A stretch of 64,000 nt of DNA from Flavobacterium weaverense (lineage in GTDB: Bacteria; Bacteroidota; Bacteroidia; Flavobacteriales; Flavobacteriaceae), in the NCBI RefSeq assembly GCF_003688495.1, contig NZ_REFH01000007.1, positions 124,001-188,000 on the forward strand, given 5' to 3'. This document shows, one piece after another, positions 36,031 to 45,912 of the stretch. Below the pieces are notes generated by a model. The model made no database searches. It was given only the letters and a program-made list of their open reading frames with translations, and was not told where the DNA came from. A program made the position numbers and the translations under genes. Each line of letters opens with the position of its first letter. Positions within the stretch are counted from its first letter, which is position 1.

Positions 36031-36058
36031 AAAAAATCCCGATTCGTCGGGATTTTTT
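36031..36058 (+). terminator. Terminator of rimP-nusA-infB
   Basis: AAAAAATCCCGA-TTCG-TCGGGATTTTTT, a perfect stem with a TTCG loop and T tract. Confidence 0.93.
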
Positions 36059-36801
36059 GTGTTTTAGAATAAGGGTTTTTATTCTTATGACTTAAAGTTA
36101 ACATCGAAAGTAAGAACTAATAGATGTAATTTACAATTTTTGAGCAAAAATAAATTTAGGGTTACAAAAATGCCTTGTAATTGACGTTGGTAAAAATCTT
36201 AGTTTGAAATTTTATTCAAAGTTTTGTAATTGTTGTTGAATTTTATGGAAATAATTTGATAAGACAGTCTTTCTTGAAATCTTATTTATTGAGCTTAAAA
36301 ACGTTTAGTAGAGATCTCAGATTGATTATTTCGAATTTCCTTCATTGCGAAAAAAACACTTTAATAAAGTTGATTTGAATATCAAAATACTGAAAGTGTT
36401 TGATCTCATTTCGTGGAATGAGAAAAATTGGTTTAGGTTTAATTAAAACTACCTATTCGTATAAAAATCAAACTCCTTTTAATTTGAATTACTATTAGTG
36501 TCTTAAAACAATCAAGCATGTAGAATTTGTTTATTAAATATTGCTGATGAATGCTATAATGCACTGAGGCAAATTAGGATCTGTTGTGTTAATTTTGATA
36601 ACTATCACTAACATAAAATTTTTCTTTAATGATTAGCGCTTTATCATAGTTTTAATCATTAAGTAACGTAATTGATATGATGGTTTTGGTTTAGTGCTTA
36701 TGATTTCCGTAGTTGTCGAAGAACTGCGCATTTCATACAATAAATCATTTTCGAAACTTAATTACATTATTATTTAAAATCCTTTGTGCCAAACTTCATA
36801 A

Positions 36802-36842
36802 AAACAAGAAAGACCACTTAGTTACAGTGGTCTTTCTTGTTT
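36802..36842. terminator. Terminator downstream of the SPOR gene
   Basis: AAACAAGAAAGACCACT (36802-36818) pairs perfectly with AGTGGTCTTTCTTGTTT (36826-36842), 17 base pairs with a 7-base loop. It ends the minus-strand SPOR gene, whose stop is at 36860; the plus-strand side would also end anything transcribed from the gene-free region. Confidence 0.88.
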
Positions 36843-36859
36843 CTACAAAATGTGAAAAT

Positions 36860-37249
36860 CTATTTAGTTGGTTTTATCAAATGAACGTTGTTATATCTCT
36901 TTCTAATTTCAATTAAATTTCGCTCTGCTTCAATACGAGTTTTGTAATTTCCAACCCAAACTTTGTAATTTGGTGTGAAAAAAAAGATGGTTCCATCGGT
37001 GTCTCTAAATTCTTGTCGAAATTCATTTAAAGTACTTTTCGCCTTTTCACTGTCGCCACTAAAGATTTGAATTTGATATCTCTCATTTACAACATTTGAA
37101 AAGTTGCTTTTTCTCTTTTCGTTGAGCAAATTTTCGAATTTAGAGTCTTGTCTTACAGTAATGTTTCCACGTTGCGCATTTGCATAAATGCTACAAACTA
37201 GTAATGTCAATGTTATATAAAATGCTTTTGTACGGGCTAAAATTCTCAT
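36860..37249 (-). CDS. Secreted SPOR-domain protein
   Basis: 129 residues from the ATG at 37249. An upstream in-frame TTG at 37270 overlaps the -7 promoter element and is rejected. The signal peptide ends near SIYANAQ. Residues about 55-127 (ERYQIQIFSGDSEKAKSTLN to RYNNVHLIKPTK) are a SPOR domain, which in known cases binds denuded peptidoglycan glycan strands at division sites. With little else in the protein, it is probably a periplasmic glycan binder. Transcribed divergently from the act operon. Confidence 0.9.
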   Translation of the reverse strand: MRILARTKAFYITLTLLVCSIYANAQRGNITVRQDSKFENLLNEKRKSNFSNVVNERYQIQIFSGDSEKAKSTLNEFRQEFRDTDGTIFFFTPNYKVWVGNYKTRIEAERNLIEIRKRYNNVHLIKPTK

Positions 37250-37267
37250 AATGTGATTGTTTTTGTG

Positions 37268-37275
37268 CAAAAATA
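37268..37275 (-). promoter_or_regulatory. SPOR gene promoter, -7 element
   Basis: TATTTTTG on the minus strand, exact TAnnTTTG; about 18 bases from the ATG at 37249. Confidence 0.6.
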
Positions 37276-37351
37276 ATATTTAATGGCTGATGCCAAACTG
37301 TAATTGTTATTTAGAATTGATATAAATTGAAATTAAGACTATTTTAAGGTT

Positions 37352-37380
37352 TTGAGAATAGTTCTTAAGTCGTATTTTTG
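37352..37380 (+). promoter_or_regulatory. act-cox operon promoter
   Basis: TTG (37352-37354), an 18-base spacer and TATTTTTG (37373-37380) make a near-ideal Bacteroidota promoter. It gives a 5' leader of about 77 bases before actA and probably drives all eight genes to coxA. Confidence 0.8.
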
Positions 37381-37464
37381 TCGAAGTTTTAAAATAAAGG
37401 ACTAGTTTTTATAAATCACTTAGAAAAAACTGTGCCAATTTTTATTAGATAATCATTATATAAT

Positions 37465-38793
37465 ATGAAAAAGGTGGGTAACCATAATTCGATCGCAAAG
37501 AAATTATTTATAGGCTTAGCCTTATCGTTAATTTTTTCTTTAAATTCATTCGCTCAAGACGCTGCTCCGGTAGCTGATGACGCTGCGGCTCCTGCTGCAA
37601 CAAGTGGTGGAGATGCTGTAAAAGGTAAAGAATTGTTCAATGCAAATTGTGCGGCATGTCACAAAATGGATGCTAAAGCTACTGGACCCGCACTTAGAGG
37701 TGTGGCTGGCAAATATGACACTCCATGGCTGTACAAATGGATTAGAAATAGTTCTGAATTAATTAAATCTGGAGATGCTCAAGCAGTAAAGGTTTACAAT
37801 GAAAACAATAAAGCAGTTATGTCTGCTTTTCCACAATTGTCTGATTCAGATATTGATAATATCTTAGCATATACATCAGAACCTAAAGTTGAAGCTCCTG
37901 CTGCAGCTGCTGGAACTGTTGCTGTTCCTGGAACTTCAGTTTCTGATAGTGGAATTTCAAACAACATTATTCTAGGTGCTTTAGCACTTGTTATGGTTGT
38001 TTTAGTTGTTATGTTATTCTTGGTAAATAAAGTTTTATCTAAAGTAGCAAAAGTAAACGGAATAGAGGTAGAGCCAAAAACGGCTACAACTCCTATTTGG
38101 AAAGCATTCGTAAGAAATCAATTTTTAGTATTAGTAACTGCGATATTCTTGTTGTTAGCAAGTGCATATTTCGTGTACGGTTTCTTAATGCAGATAGGTG
38201 TTGATCAAGATTACGCTCCAATACAGCCAATCCATTACTCACACAGGATTCACGCTGGTGATAATGAGATTAACTGTAAATATTGCCACTCTGCTGCTAG
38301 AGTTAGTAAGAACGCTGGAATACCTTCGTTAAATGTTTGTATGAACTGTCATAAGAACATTGGTGAAGTTGCTGAAAGTACTGCTACACCTGAGTACAGC
38401 AAAGCTTTTTACGATGAGCAAATCCAGAAACTATATACAGCGGTGGGTTGGGATCCAGCAAGCCAAAGTTATACTGGAAAAACACAACCTGTTAAATGGG
38501 TTCGTATCCATAACTTACCTGATTTTGTATACTTCAATCACTCTCAACACGTAACTGTTGCTGGAATTGAATGTCAGACTTGTCACGGACCAGTTCAAGA
38601 GTATGAAATTCAGAAACAATTCGCTCCATTAACTATGGGTTGGTGTATTGATTGCCACAGAAAGACTGACGTTAAAATGGAAGGGAATGAATATTACACT
38701 AAAATTCATGCTGAACTTTCTAAGAAATACGGTGTTGAGAAATTGACTGCTGCCCAAATGGGAGGTTTAGAATGTGGTAAATGCCATTATTAA
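37465..38793 (+). CDS. actA: Alternative Complex III subunit ActA (multiheme cytochrome c)
   Basis: 442 residues with signal peptide. Six CxxCH heme sites are visible: one in an N-terminal monoheme cytochrome domain (Cys62-AAC-His66, with downstream Met candidates) and five in the C-terminal periplasmic domain (CKYCH, CMNCH, CQTCH, CIDCH and the terminal CGKCHY). Two transmembrane helices lie at about 166-186 and 218-242, between the monoheme and pentaheme parts. In ACIII, ActA passes electrons from quinol oxidation to the oxidase. The joined monoheme domain looks like a tethered electron shuttle, connected by an Ala/Pro linker. First gene of actABCDEF-coxBA. Confidence 0.95.
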   Translation: MKKVGNHNSIAKKLFIGLALSLIFSLNSFAQDAAPVADDAAAPAATSGGDAVKGKELFNANCAACHKMDAKATGPALRGVAGKYDTPWLYKWIRNSSELIKSGDAQAVKVYNENNKAVMSAFPQLSDSDIDNILAYTSEPKVEAPAAAAGTVAVPGTSVSDSGISNNIILGALALVMVVLVVMLFLVNKVLSKVAKVNGIEVEPKTATTPIWKAFVRNQFLVLVTAIFLLLASAYFVYGFLMQIGVDQDYAPIQPIHYSHRIHAGDNEINCKYCHSAARVSKNAGIPSLNVCMNCHKNIGEVAESTATPEYSKAFYDEQIQKLYTAVGWDPASQSYTGKTQPVKWVRIHNLPDFVYFNHSQHVTVAGIECQTCHGPVQEYEIQKQFAPLTMGWCIDCHRKTDVKMEGNEYYTKIHAELSKKYGVEKLTAAQMGGLECGKCHY

Positions 38794-38822
38794 TCAAATT
38801 ATTAAGTTTTTAATATTTATAT

Positions 38823-41800
38823 ATGTCATCAAACAAAAAATACTGGAAAAGTGTTGAAGAACTAGACAAAAATAGTTCTATTGTTGAGGCGCTTAGAAAT
38901 AACGAATTTGTTGAAGAAATTCCTACTGATGAATTTTTAGGAAATGGTGATGCATTATCATCTTCATCAACATCACGTCGTGATTTTTTAAAGTACGTTG
39001 GTTTTAGTACTGCGGCGGCAACGCTTGCAGCTTGCGAGGGTCCTGTAAACAAATCGATACCTTACGTTCTTCAGCCAGAGCAAATCATTCCTGGAGTTTC
39101 AGATTATTATGCAACTTCAGTTTTTGATGGATTTGATTTCGCTAATCTTTTAGTGAAAACACGCGAAGGTCGTCCTATTAAAATTGATAATAATACGATC
39201 GATGGAGCTAAGTTTAGCGCTAATGCTAGAATCCATGCGTCTATATTGTCGCTTTATGACAGTATGCGTTTGAAGGAGCCTAAAGTAGAAGGTAAAGCTT
39301 CAACTTGGACTGCTGTAGATTCTAAAATTAAAACTAGTATAGCTGATGCTACTGCGACTGGTGGCCAAGTTGTTCTTCTAACTAACACTTTAGCTAGTCC
39401 ATCAACTGAAAAGCTTGTCGCTGAATTTTTATCTAAGAATTCAAATGCTAAACACGTTATTTACGATGCAGTATCTGAATCTGAAGCTTTAGATGCTTTC
39501 GAATCAGTTTACGGTGAAAGAGCGTTAGTTGATTATGACTTTTCTAAAGCGTCACTTATCGTATCTGTTGGAGCTGATTTCCTTGGTGATTGGCAAGGTG
39601 GTGGATACGGTGCTGGATATGCTAAAGGAAGAAGTCCTAAATTAGGAATGATGTCACGTCACTTCCAATTAGAGTCTAATATGACTTTATCTGGTGCTGC
39701 TGCTGATAAGCGTTTGGCAATGTCAACTGCTAATCAAAAACAAGCATTAGTTCATATATATAATATTGTAACAGGTTCAGCTGTAGGCGTAACTTTAGAT
39801 GCTGCTTTTAAAGCAGAGGTTACTAAAGCGGCTCAGCAATTAAAGGCAGCTGGATCTAAAGGTCTATTGGTTTCTGGTATTCAAGATAAAAACGCACAAT
39901 TATTAGTTTTGGCTATTAACCAAAATTTATCAAGTGAGTCTTTTAGTACAGCAGGCGTTAGACAAATTAGAAAAGGTTCGAATGCTAAAGTAATGCAGTT
40001 AATTGCAGATATGAAAGCAGGTAGTGTTCATACACTAATGATGAGTGGCGTTAACCCTGTATATACTTTAGCAGACAGTAATTCTTTCGTAGAAGGAATT
40101 AAAAAAGTTAAAACAACAGTTTCTTTTTCTCTTAAAGAAGATGAAACGGCTTCGATTAGTACAATCGCAGCTGCAGTTCCTCATTATTTAGAGTCATGGA
40201 ATGATGTTAGTATTACAAAAGGTACTTACGGAATTACTCAACCAACAATTCGTCCATTATTTAATACAAAACAATTTCAAGATATTTTATTGTCTTTGAA
40301 TGGTGTTTCTGGGACGTTTTACGATTATATTAAAACGAATGCTTCTTCAATGATCTCTGGTTCATCTTGGAATAAAGTTTTACATGATGGTATATACGTT
40401 GGTGCTGCTTCAAGCCTTTCTGGTGGTTCAGCTGATTATAGTGCTGCTGCAAATGCTCTAGCGCAATCAAAAGCTTCACAAGGTCTAGAATTAGTATTGT
40501 ATACTAAAACTGGAATGGGAGATGGTCAACAAGCAAACAATCCATGGTTGCAAGAATTTCCAGATCCAATCACAAGAGTTTCATGGGATAACTATGTTAC
40601 TGTTTCGAATGCAGATGCGAAGAAATACGAACTTCATAATGAAATCGTTGCAAATGGTGGTCTTAACGGAAGTTATGCTACTATTACTACGGCTGACGGA
40701 TTGAAATTAGAAAATGTTCCAGTAATTGTTCAACCAGGTCAAGCTGTTGGTACAGTTGGATTAGCATTAGGTTACGGTCGCAAGGCTGCTCTTAAAGAAG
40801 AAATGATGGTAGGTTTAAATGCTTACTCTCTATATAAAGGTTTCAATAATGTACAGTCTATTACTTTAGCTAAGGCTGGAGGAGAGCATGAGTTCGCTTC
40901 TGTTCAAGGGCAAAAAACATTAATGGGTAGAGGAGATATTATCAAAGAAACTTCTTTGGAAATCTTCAATACTAAAGATGCAAAGGTTTGGAATCCACAA
41001 CCTATGGTTTCATTAGATCATAAAGAAGTAGAAGCTACTAAAGTAGATTTATGGACTTCATTTGATCGTAGTACTGGTCATCATTTTAATCTTTCGATTG
41101 ACTTGAATTCATGTACAGGATGCGGAGCTTGTGTAATAGCTTGTCACGCTGAAAATAACGTTCCAGTTGTTGGTAAATCTGAAATTAGAAGAAGCCGTGA
41201 TATGCACTGGTTGCGTATTGATAGATATTACTCTTCTGAAAGTACTTTTGCTGGTGATAACGAAAGAAAAGAAAATATTGAAGGTTTATCAAGTTCGTTA
41301 TCTACGTTCAACGAGATGGAGAAAGCAGGTGATAATCCTCAGGTTTCATTTCAGCCTGTAATGTGTCAGCATTGTAATCATGCTCCTTGTGAAACTGTTT
41401 GTCCTGTAGCTGCGACTTCTCATGGTCGTCAAGGTCAAAACCAAATGGCTTACAACAGATGTGTTGGTACTCGTTACTGTGCTAACAACTGTCCTTATAA
41501 AGTGCGTCGTTTTAACTGGTTCTTGTATAACAAGAATAGTGAATTTGATTATAATATGAATGACGATTTAGGACGTATGGTTTTAAATCCTGATGTGAAT
41601 GTTCGTTCTCGTGGTGTAATGGAAAAATGTTCTATGTGTATTCAAATGACACAAGCTACAATTTTGAAAGCAAAAAGAGAAGGAAGAGTTGTAGTTGATG
41701 GTGAATTCCAAACTGCATGTTCAAATGCTTGTTCTACTGGAGCAATGAAATTTGGTGATGTAAATGATTCTGAAGCTGAAATTACTAAATTAGCAGCTGA

Positions 41801-41879
41801 TGAAAGAATGTATCATTTATTAGAGCATGTTGGAACAAAACCAAATGTGATTTATCACGTTAAAGTTAGAAATACCTAG
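38823..41879 (+). CDS. actB: Alternative Complex III subunit ActB (molybdopterin-like/Fe-S fusion)
   Basis: 1018 residues. The N-terminus has a twin-arginine motif SRRDFLKYVG (Arg52-Arg53) followed by a lipobox-like LAAC with Cys71, so it is probably a Tat-exported lipoprotein. Residues about 75-740 resemble a molybdopterin oxidoreductase without the usual cofactor ligands. The C-terminal ferredoxin-like part carries four cysteine clusters: CTGCGACVIACHAENN (from Cys764), CQHCNHAPCETVCPVA, CVGTRYCANNCPYK and CSMC with ACSNAC. In known ACIII structures this subunit holds iron-sulfur clusters near the heme subunits. It follows actA by 29 bases. Confidence 0.95.
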   Translation: MSSNKKYWKSVEELDKNSSIVEALRNNEFVEEIPTDEFLGNGDALSSSSTSRRDFLKYVGFSTAAATLAACEGPVNKSIPYVLQPEQIIPGVSDYYATSVFDGFDFANLLVKTREGRPIKIDNNTIDGAKFSANARIHASILSLYDSMRLKEPKVEGKASTWTAVDSKIKTSIADATATGGQVVLLTNTLASPSTEKLVAEFLSKNSNAKHVIYDAVSESEALDAFESVYGERALVDYDFSKASLIVSVGADFLGDWQGGGYGAGYAKGRSPKLGMMSRHFQLESNMTLSGAAADKRLAMSTANQKQALVHIYNIVTGSAVGVTLDAAFKAEVTKAAQQLKAAGSKGLLVSGIQDKNAQLLVLAINQNLSSESFSTAGVRQIRKGSNAKVMQLIADMKAGSVHTLMMSGVNPVYTLADSNSFVEGIKKVKTTVSFSLKEDETASISTIAAAVPHYLESWNDVSITKGTYGITQPTIRPLFNTKQFQDILLSLNGVSGTFYDYIKTNASSMISGSSWNKVLHDGIYVGAASSLSGGSADYSAAANALAQSKASQGLELVLYTKTGMGDGQQANNPWLQEFPDPITRVSWDNYVTVSNADAKKYELHNEIVANGGLNGSYATITTADGLKLENVPVIVQPGQAVGTVGLALGYGRKAALKEEMMVGLNAYSLYKGFNNVQSITLAKAGGEHEFASVQGQKTLMGRGDIIKETSLEIFNTKDAKVWNPQPMVSLDHKEVEATKVDLWTSFDRSTGHHFNLSIDLNSCTGCGACVIACHAENNVPVVGKSEIRRSRDMHWLRIDRYYSSESTFAGDNERKENIEGLSSSLSTFNEMEKAGDNPQVSFQPVMCQHCNHAPCETVCPVAATSHGRQGQNQMAYNRCVGTRYCANNCPYKVRRFNWFLYNKNSEFDYNMNDDLGRMVLNPDVNVRSRGVMEKCSMCIQMTQATILKAKREGRVVVDGEFQTACSNACSTGAMKFGDVNDSEAEITKLAADERMYHLLEHVGTKPNVIYHVKVRNT

Positions 41880-41916
41880 TACAAAATAAATTAATTAAGA
41901 ATCAATATAAAGGATT

Positions 41917-43320
41917 ATGTCGTCTCACTACGAAGCAACCATTAGAAAACCCTTAGTTATAGGTGATAAAACTTATCACGATGTAACTGTAGATGTGGCT
42001 AGACCTGTTGAAGGTAAAGCAAACAAACATTGGTGGATTGTATTTTCAATCGCATTAATAGCCTTCCTTTGGGGACTTGGCTGTATTATCTACACCGTGT
42101 CTACAGGTATTGGTACATGGGGATTAAATAAAACTGTCGGATGGGCATGGGATATTACTAACTTTGTTTGGTGGGTTGGTATTGGTCACGCAGGAACGTT
42201 AATTTCTGCAGTACTTTTACTTTTCCGTCAACGTTGGAGAATGGCGATTAACCGTTCTGCTGAAGCAATGACAATTTTCTCTGTAATTCAAGCAGGTTTG
42301 TTTCCAATTATACACATGGGTCGTCCATGGTTAGCATACTGGGTTCTTCCTATCCCGAATCAATTTGGTTCGTTATGGGTTAACTTCAACTCTCCATTAC
42401 TTTGGGATGTATTTGCTATCTCAACGTATCTTTCGGTTTCATTAGTTTTCTGGTGGACTGGTTTACTACCTGATTTTGCAATGCTACGTGATAGAGCAAT
42501 TACTCCTTTTAACAAAAGAGTTTATTCTATATTGAGTTTCGGATGGAGCGGTAGAGCAAAAGACTGGCAACGTTTTGAAGAAGTATCTTTAGTTCTTGCA
42601 GGTTTAGCTACTCCACTTGTACTTTCTGTGCATACTATTGTATCGATGGACTTTGCTACCTCAGTAATACCAGGATGGCATACTACGATTTTCCCTCCTT
42701 ACTTTGTTGCTGGAGCAGTTTTCTCGGGATTTGCAATGGTGAATACGTTGCTTATTATAATGAGAAAAGTTTCAAATCTTGAAGCTTACATTACGGTTCA
42801 ACATATTGAGTTGATGAATATTGTTATCATGATTACTGGATCTATAGTAGGTGTAGCTTATATTACTGAACTGTTTGTTGCTTGGTATTCTGGTGTAGAA
42901 TATGAGCAGTATGCTTTCCTTAACAGAGCAACAGGACCTTACTGGTGGGCATATTGGTCAATGATGACATGTAACGTTTTTTCTCCACAATTTATGTGGT
43001 TCAAAAAATTAAGAACAAGTATCATGTTTTCATTTATAATTTCAATTGTTGTTAATATTGGAATGTGGTTCGAAAGATTTGTAATTATCGTAACTTCGTT
43101 ACATAGAGATTACTTACCATCTTCTTGGACAATGTTTTCACCAACGTTTGTTGATATAGGTACATTTATTGGTACTATTGGTTTCTTCTTTGTATTGTTT
43201 TTATTATATTCTAGAACTTTCCCTGTGATTGCACAAGCTGAAGTAAAAACAATTTTGAAAGGAACTGGAGATAATTATAAAAGAGAAAGAGAAGCAAATA
43301 AAGATTCACACCATGAGTAA
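41917..43320 (+). CDS. actC: Alternative Complex III subunit ActC (NrfD-like quinol-binding)
   Basis: 467 residues with about ten transmembrane helices, NrfD/PsrC family. ActC carries a quinol site at the periplasmic face in ACIII. Helix sequences typical of the family include WAWDITNFVWWVGIGHAGTL, and IHMGRPWLAYWVLPIPNQFG. The soluble N-terminus is short and the C-terminus charged (KREREANKDSHHE). Its stop overlaps the actD start by 8 bases, so the two are translationally coupled. Confidence 0.95.
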   Translation: MSSHYEATIRKPLVIGDKTYHDVTVDVARPVEGKANKHWWIVFSIALIAFLWGLGCIIYTVSTGIGTWGLNKTVGWAWDITNFVWWVGIGHAGTLISAVLLLFRQRWRMAINRSAEAMTIFSVIQAGLFPIIHMGRPWLAYWVLPIPNQFGSLWVNFNSPLLWDVFAISTYLSVSLVFWWTGLLPDFAMLRDRAITPFNKRVYSILSFGWSGRAKDWQRFEEVSLVLAGLATPLVLSVHTIVSMDFATSVIPGWHTTIFPPYFVAGAVFSGFAMVNTLLIIMRKVSNLEAYITVQHIELMNIVIMITGSIVGVAYITELFVAWYSGVEYEQYAFLNRATGPYWWAYWSMMTCNVFSPQFMWFKKLRTSIMFSFIISIVVNIGMWFERFVIIVTSLHRDYLPSSWTMFSPTFVDIGTFIGTIGFFFVLFLLYSRTFPVIAQAEVKTILKGTGDNYKREREANKDSHHE

Positions 43321-43837
43321 TAAAGTAATATACGCCATTTATAATGACGATGATATCTTGATGGATGCGGTTAAACAAACCAGAGCAGCTCATCATCATA
43401 TTGAAGAAGTTTTTACTCCATTCCCTGTACACGGTTTGGATAAAGCGATGGGACTTGCACCTACAAGATTAGCAATTTGTGCTTTCCTTTATGGTTGTGT
43501 GGGATTATCATTTGCAACTTGGATGATGAACTATATTATGATCGAAGACTGGCCGCAAGATATTGGTGGTAAACCAAGTTTTAGCTACATTGAAAATATG
43601 CCAGCATTCGTTCCAATTATGTTTGAACTTACTGTATTTTTTGCAGCTCACTTAATGGTAATTACTTTTTACATGAGAAGTAGATTATGGCCATTTAAAC
43701 AAGCAGAGAATCCAGATGTTAGAACTACAGATGACCATTTTTTAATGGAAGTTGCTGTAAGGGATAATGAAGAAGAATTAATTTCATTTTTTCAAAGTAC
43801 CGGAGCTGTAGAAGTTAAAGTAATAGATAAGCATTAA
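43313..43837 (+). CDS. actD: Alternative Complex III subunit ActD (DUF3341)
   Basis: 174 residues. A soluble N-terminal ferredoxin-like part (about 1-45, VIYAIYNDDDILMDAVKQTR) is followed by two transmembrane helices (about 52-75 and 100-122) and a cytoplasmic tail. This is the DUF3341 layout of ActD, a structural subunit of ACIII without cofactors. It overlaps actC by 8 bases and precedes actE by 7. Confidence 0.94.
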   Translation: MSNKVIYAIYNDDDILMDAVKQTRAAHHHIEEVFTPFPVHGLDKAMGLAPTRLAICAFLYGCVGLSFATWMMNYIMIEDWPQDIGGKPSFSYIENMPAFVPIMFELTVFFAAHLMVITFYMRSRLWPFKQAENPDVRTTDDHFLMEVAVRDNEEELISFFQSTGAVEVKVIDKH

Positions 43838-43844
43838 ATTAGAT

Positions 43845-44390
43845 ATGAAAAGCGTATATAAAATAACACTTTTATTTGGTATAACTATTTTAGTTTCATC
43901 TTGCCATAATACATCGGCACCAAACTATCAATATTTTCCAAATATGTACGAATCAGTAGGTTATGAAACTTACTCTGAATCGAATGCATTTAAAGATGGT
44001 AAAGAGGCTCAGCTTCCAGCAGAAGGATCAATAAACAGAGGTTTTGAACCGTTTGATTATGAAAATTCTACTGCAGGTTACGAGTTAGCTAAAGCTAATT
44101 TAAAGTCGCCTCTAGCTGTTGAAGATAGAAATCCAGAAAAAGGAAAAGAGCTTTATGATATTTACTGCATGACTTGTCACGGTTCAGCCGGGAATGGTAA
44201 AGGTAAATTAGTAGAGAGAGAGAAATTTTTAGGAGTTCCTAGCTATGCAGATAGAGTTATAACAGAAGGTAGTATTTATCATGTTGTAACTTATGGTTTG
44301 AATTCAATGGGTTCACACTCAAATCAATTGAATCCCCAAGAACGTTGGTTAGTTGCTGACTATGTTCTAAAACTAAAAAGCGAATTATAA
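43845..44390 (+). CDS. actE: Alternative Complex III subunit ActE (monoheme cytochrome c lipoprotein)
   Basis: 181 residues. Lipoprotein signal with Cys20 in LVSSCHNT. A class I cytochrome c domain (about 95-180) has the heme site Cys108-Met-Thr-Cys111-His112 and the likely axial Met155 in LNSMGSH. In ACIII, ActE sits on the periplasmic face and links ActA hemes to acceptors. actF begins 27 bases after its stop. Confidence 0.95.
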   Translation: MKSVYKITLLFGITILVSSCHNTSAPNYQYFPNMYESVGYETYSESNAFKDGKEAQLPAEGSINRGFEPFDYENSTAGYELAKANLKSPLAVEDRNPEKGKELYDIYCMTCHGSAGNGKGKLVEREKFLGVPSYADRVITEGSIYHVVTYGLNSMGSHSNQLNPQERWLVADYVLKLKSEL

Positions 44391-44417
44391 TTGTTGAACA
44401 AACTGATCGTAATAGAT

Positions 44418-45893
44418 ATGTATACATTTTCAAGTAAATTAAAAACTCTTTCATTCATCTTAATGGCCGTTGGTATATTAGGAATTGGATATGGTTTTTA
44501 TACTGCACCAAAAGATATTCAAGAAGTTGAAGCGCTTCTTGCATCGGAGAGTCATGGTGGTCATGGTGAAGCAAAACACGAAGTTTCTGCGGAAGCGGGA
44601 GCTGCACATGATGCGACTGAGTCTCATAATGTAGCCGCAGCTGATAAAAAAGTAGAGGATTCTAAAGTTGTTATGCCTGTTGAAACAGACACTGCTAAAG
44701 TTATGAATGAAACTACAGTTGCGCCTGTTGAAGTGATTTCAAAAATTAATAGAGAAAAACATGTTGTTAATGCTGAAGAAGAGCATGCAGAACATTTAAA
44801 TCATGTTTTACATCAATTACAAAACAAACCATGGGCTGCTTTTTATGTAGCGTGTATATTCTTTATGCTTGTTTCGCTTGGTGTTTTAGCGTTTTATGCT
44901 ATTCAACAAGTAGCTCAAGCGGGATGGTCGCCTGTTTTATTTAGAGTAATGCAAGGTATTACGTCATATTTACCTGTAGGATCTGTTATATTCTTTATCA
45001 TATTATTATTGTCAGGTTTTCATTTTAATCATCTTTTCGTATGGTTAGATCCTGCTGTAGTTGCTGCAGATAAATTGATTGCTAACAAGGCAGGTTATTT
45101 AAACTTTCCTTTTTGGATTATTAGAGCTGCAATTTTCTTAATTGGTTGGAATTTATATCAGTATTATTCTAGAAAAAATTGTTTAGCTCAAGATGAAGCT
45201 AACGACAATCTTAATTATAAAAAGAACTTTAATATTTCAGCTATATTTCTTGTATTCTTTATTGTAACTGAATCTATTATGTCTTGGGATTGGATTATGT
45301 CAATCGACCCACACTGGTTCAGTACATTATTTGGATGGTATGTTTTTTCAAGCTTCTTCGTAAGTGGTATTACAGTTATCGCATTGGTAACTTTATATCT
45401 GAAATCGAAAGGTCTTTTGGAACATGTTAATACAAGTCATATTCATGATTTAGCTAAATTTATGTTTGGTTTCAGTATTTTCTGGACTTACTTATGGTTT
45501 TCACAGTTTGTTTTAATTTGGTATGCTAATATTCCTGAAGAAGTTACTTACTTCATCACAAGAATAGAAATATATAACCTTCCATTTTTTACAGCTGTAG
45601 CGATGAACTTTATTTTTCCTTTATTAATATTGATCAATACAGATTTCAAGAGAATTACGTGGGTTTTAGTTATGGCTGGAGTTGTAATGTTGTTAGGACA
45701 TTACCTAGATTTCTTCCTTATGATTATGCCTGGAACAGTTGGAGACAGATGGTTTATTGGAGTTTCTGAGATAGCTTCTATCCTTTTCTTCCTTGGATTA
45801 TTTATATTTGTTGTTTTCACAGCATTAACTAAATCACCATTGTTACCAAAAAGAAATCCTTTCATTGATGAAAGTAAACATTTCCATTATTAA
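44418..45893 (+). CDS. actF: Alternative Complex III subunit ActF (NrfD-like)
   Basis: 491 residues from the ATG at 44418 (MYTFSSKLKTLSFILMAVG). The frame begins with TTG codons directly after the actE stop, but those nine codons (LNKLIVID) are not family-like. About ten transmembrane helices. A periplasmic loop of about 100 residues after the first helix is rich in His, Ala and Glu (for example SHGGHGEAKHE), a feature of many Bacteroidota ActF proteins whose function is unknown. ActF is the second NrfD-type subunit and lacks a proven quinol site. Confidence 0.94.
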   Translation: MYTFSSKLKTLSFILMAVGILGIGYGFYTAPKDIQEVEALLASESHGGHGEAKHEVSAEAGAAHDATESHNVAAADKKVEDSKVVMPVETDTAKVMNETTVAPVEVISKINREKHVVNAEEEHAEHLNHVLHQLQNKPWAAFYVACIFFMLVSLGVLAFYAIQQVAQAGWSPVLFRVMQGITSYLPVGSVIFFIILLLSGFHFNHLFVWLDPAVVAADKLIANKAGYLNFPFWIIRAAIFLIGWNLYQYYSRKNCLAQDEANDNLNYKKNFNISAIFLVFFIVTESIMSWDWIMSIDPHWFSTLFGWYVFSSFFVSGITVIALVTLYLKSKGLLEHVNTSHIHDLAKFMFGFSIFWTYLWFSQFVLIWYANIPEEVTYFITRIEIYNLPFFTAVAMNFIFPLLILINTDFKRITWVLVMAGVVMLLGHYLDFFLMIMPGTVGDRWFIGVSEIASILFFLGLFIFVVFTALTKSPLLPKRNPFIDESKHFHY

Positions 45894-45912
45894 TATTTAA
45901 AGTAGAAAACAG

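Larger units (their letters stand above)
36012..36859. other. 848-base gene-free region between infB and a SPOR gene
   Basis: Holds the infB terminator at its left end and the SPOR-gene terminator at its right end. Between about 36060 and 36800 the sequence is AT-rich, with stops in all frames. One notable inverted repeat is TTAATGATTA (36626-36635) with TAATCATTAA (36653-36662). No known RNA family, tRNA or coding remnant could be recognised. It is by far the longest non-coding stretch here. Confidence 0.7.

Noticed and set aside
36713..36916. 67-codon frame in the gene-free region
   Set aside because: It runs through the SPOR-gene terminator and into the SPOR gene on the other strand; no promoter or family resemblance.
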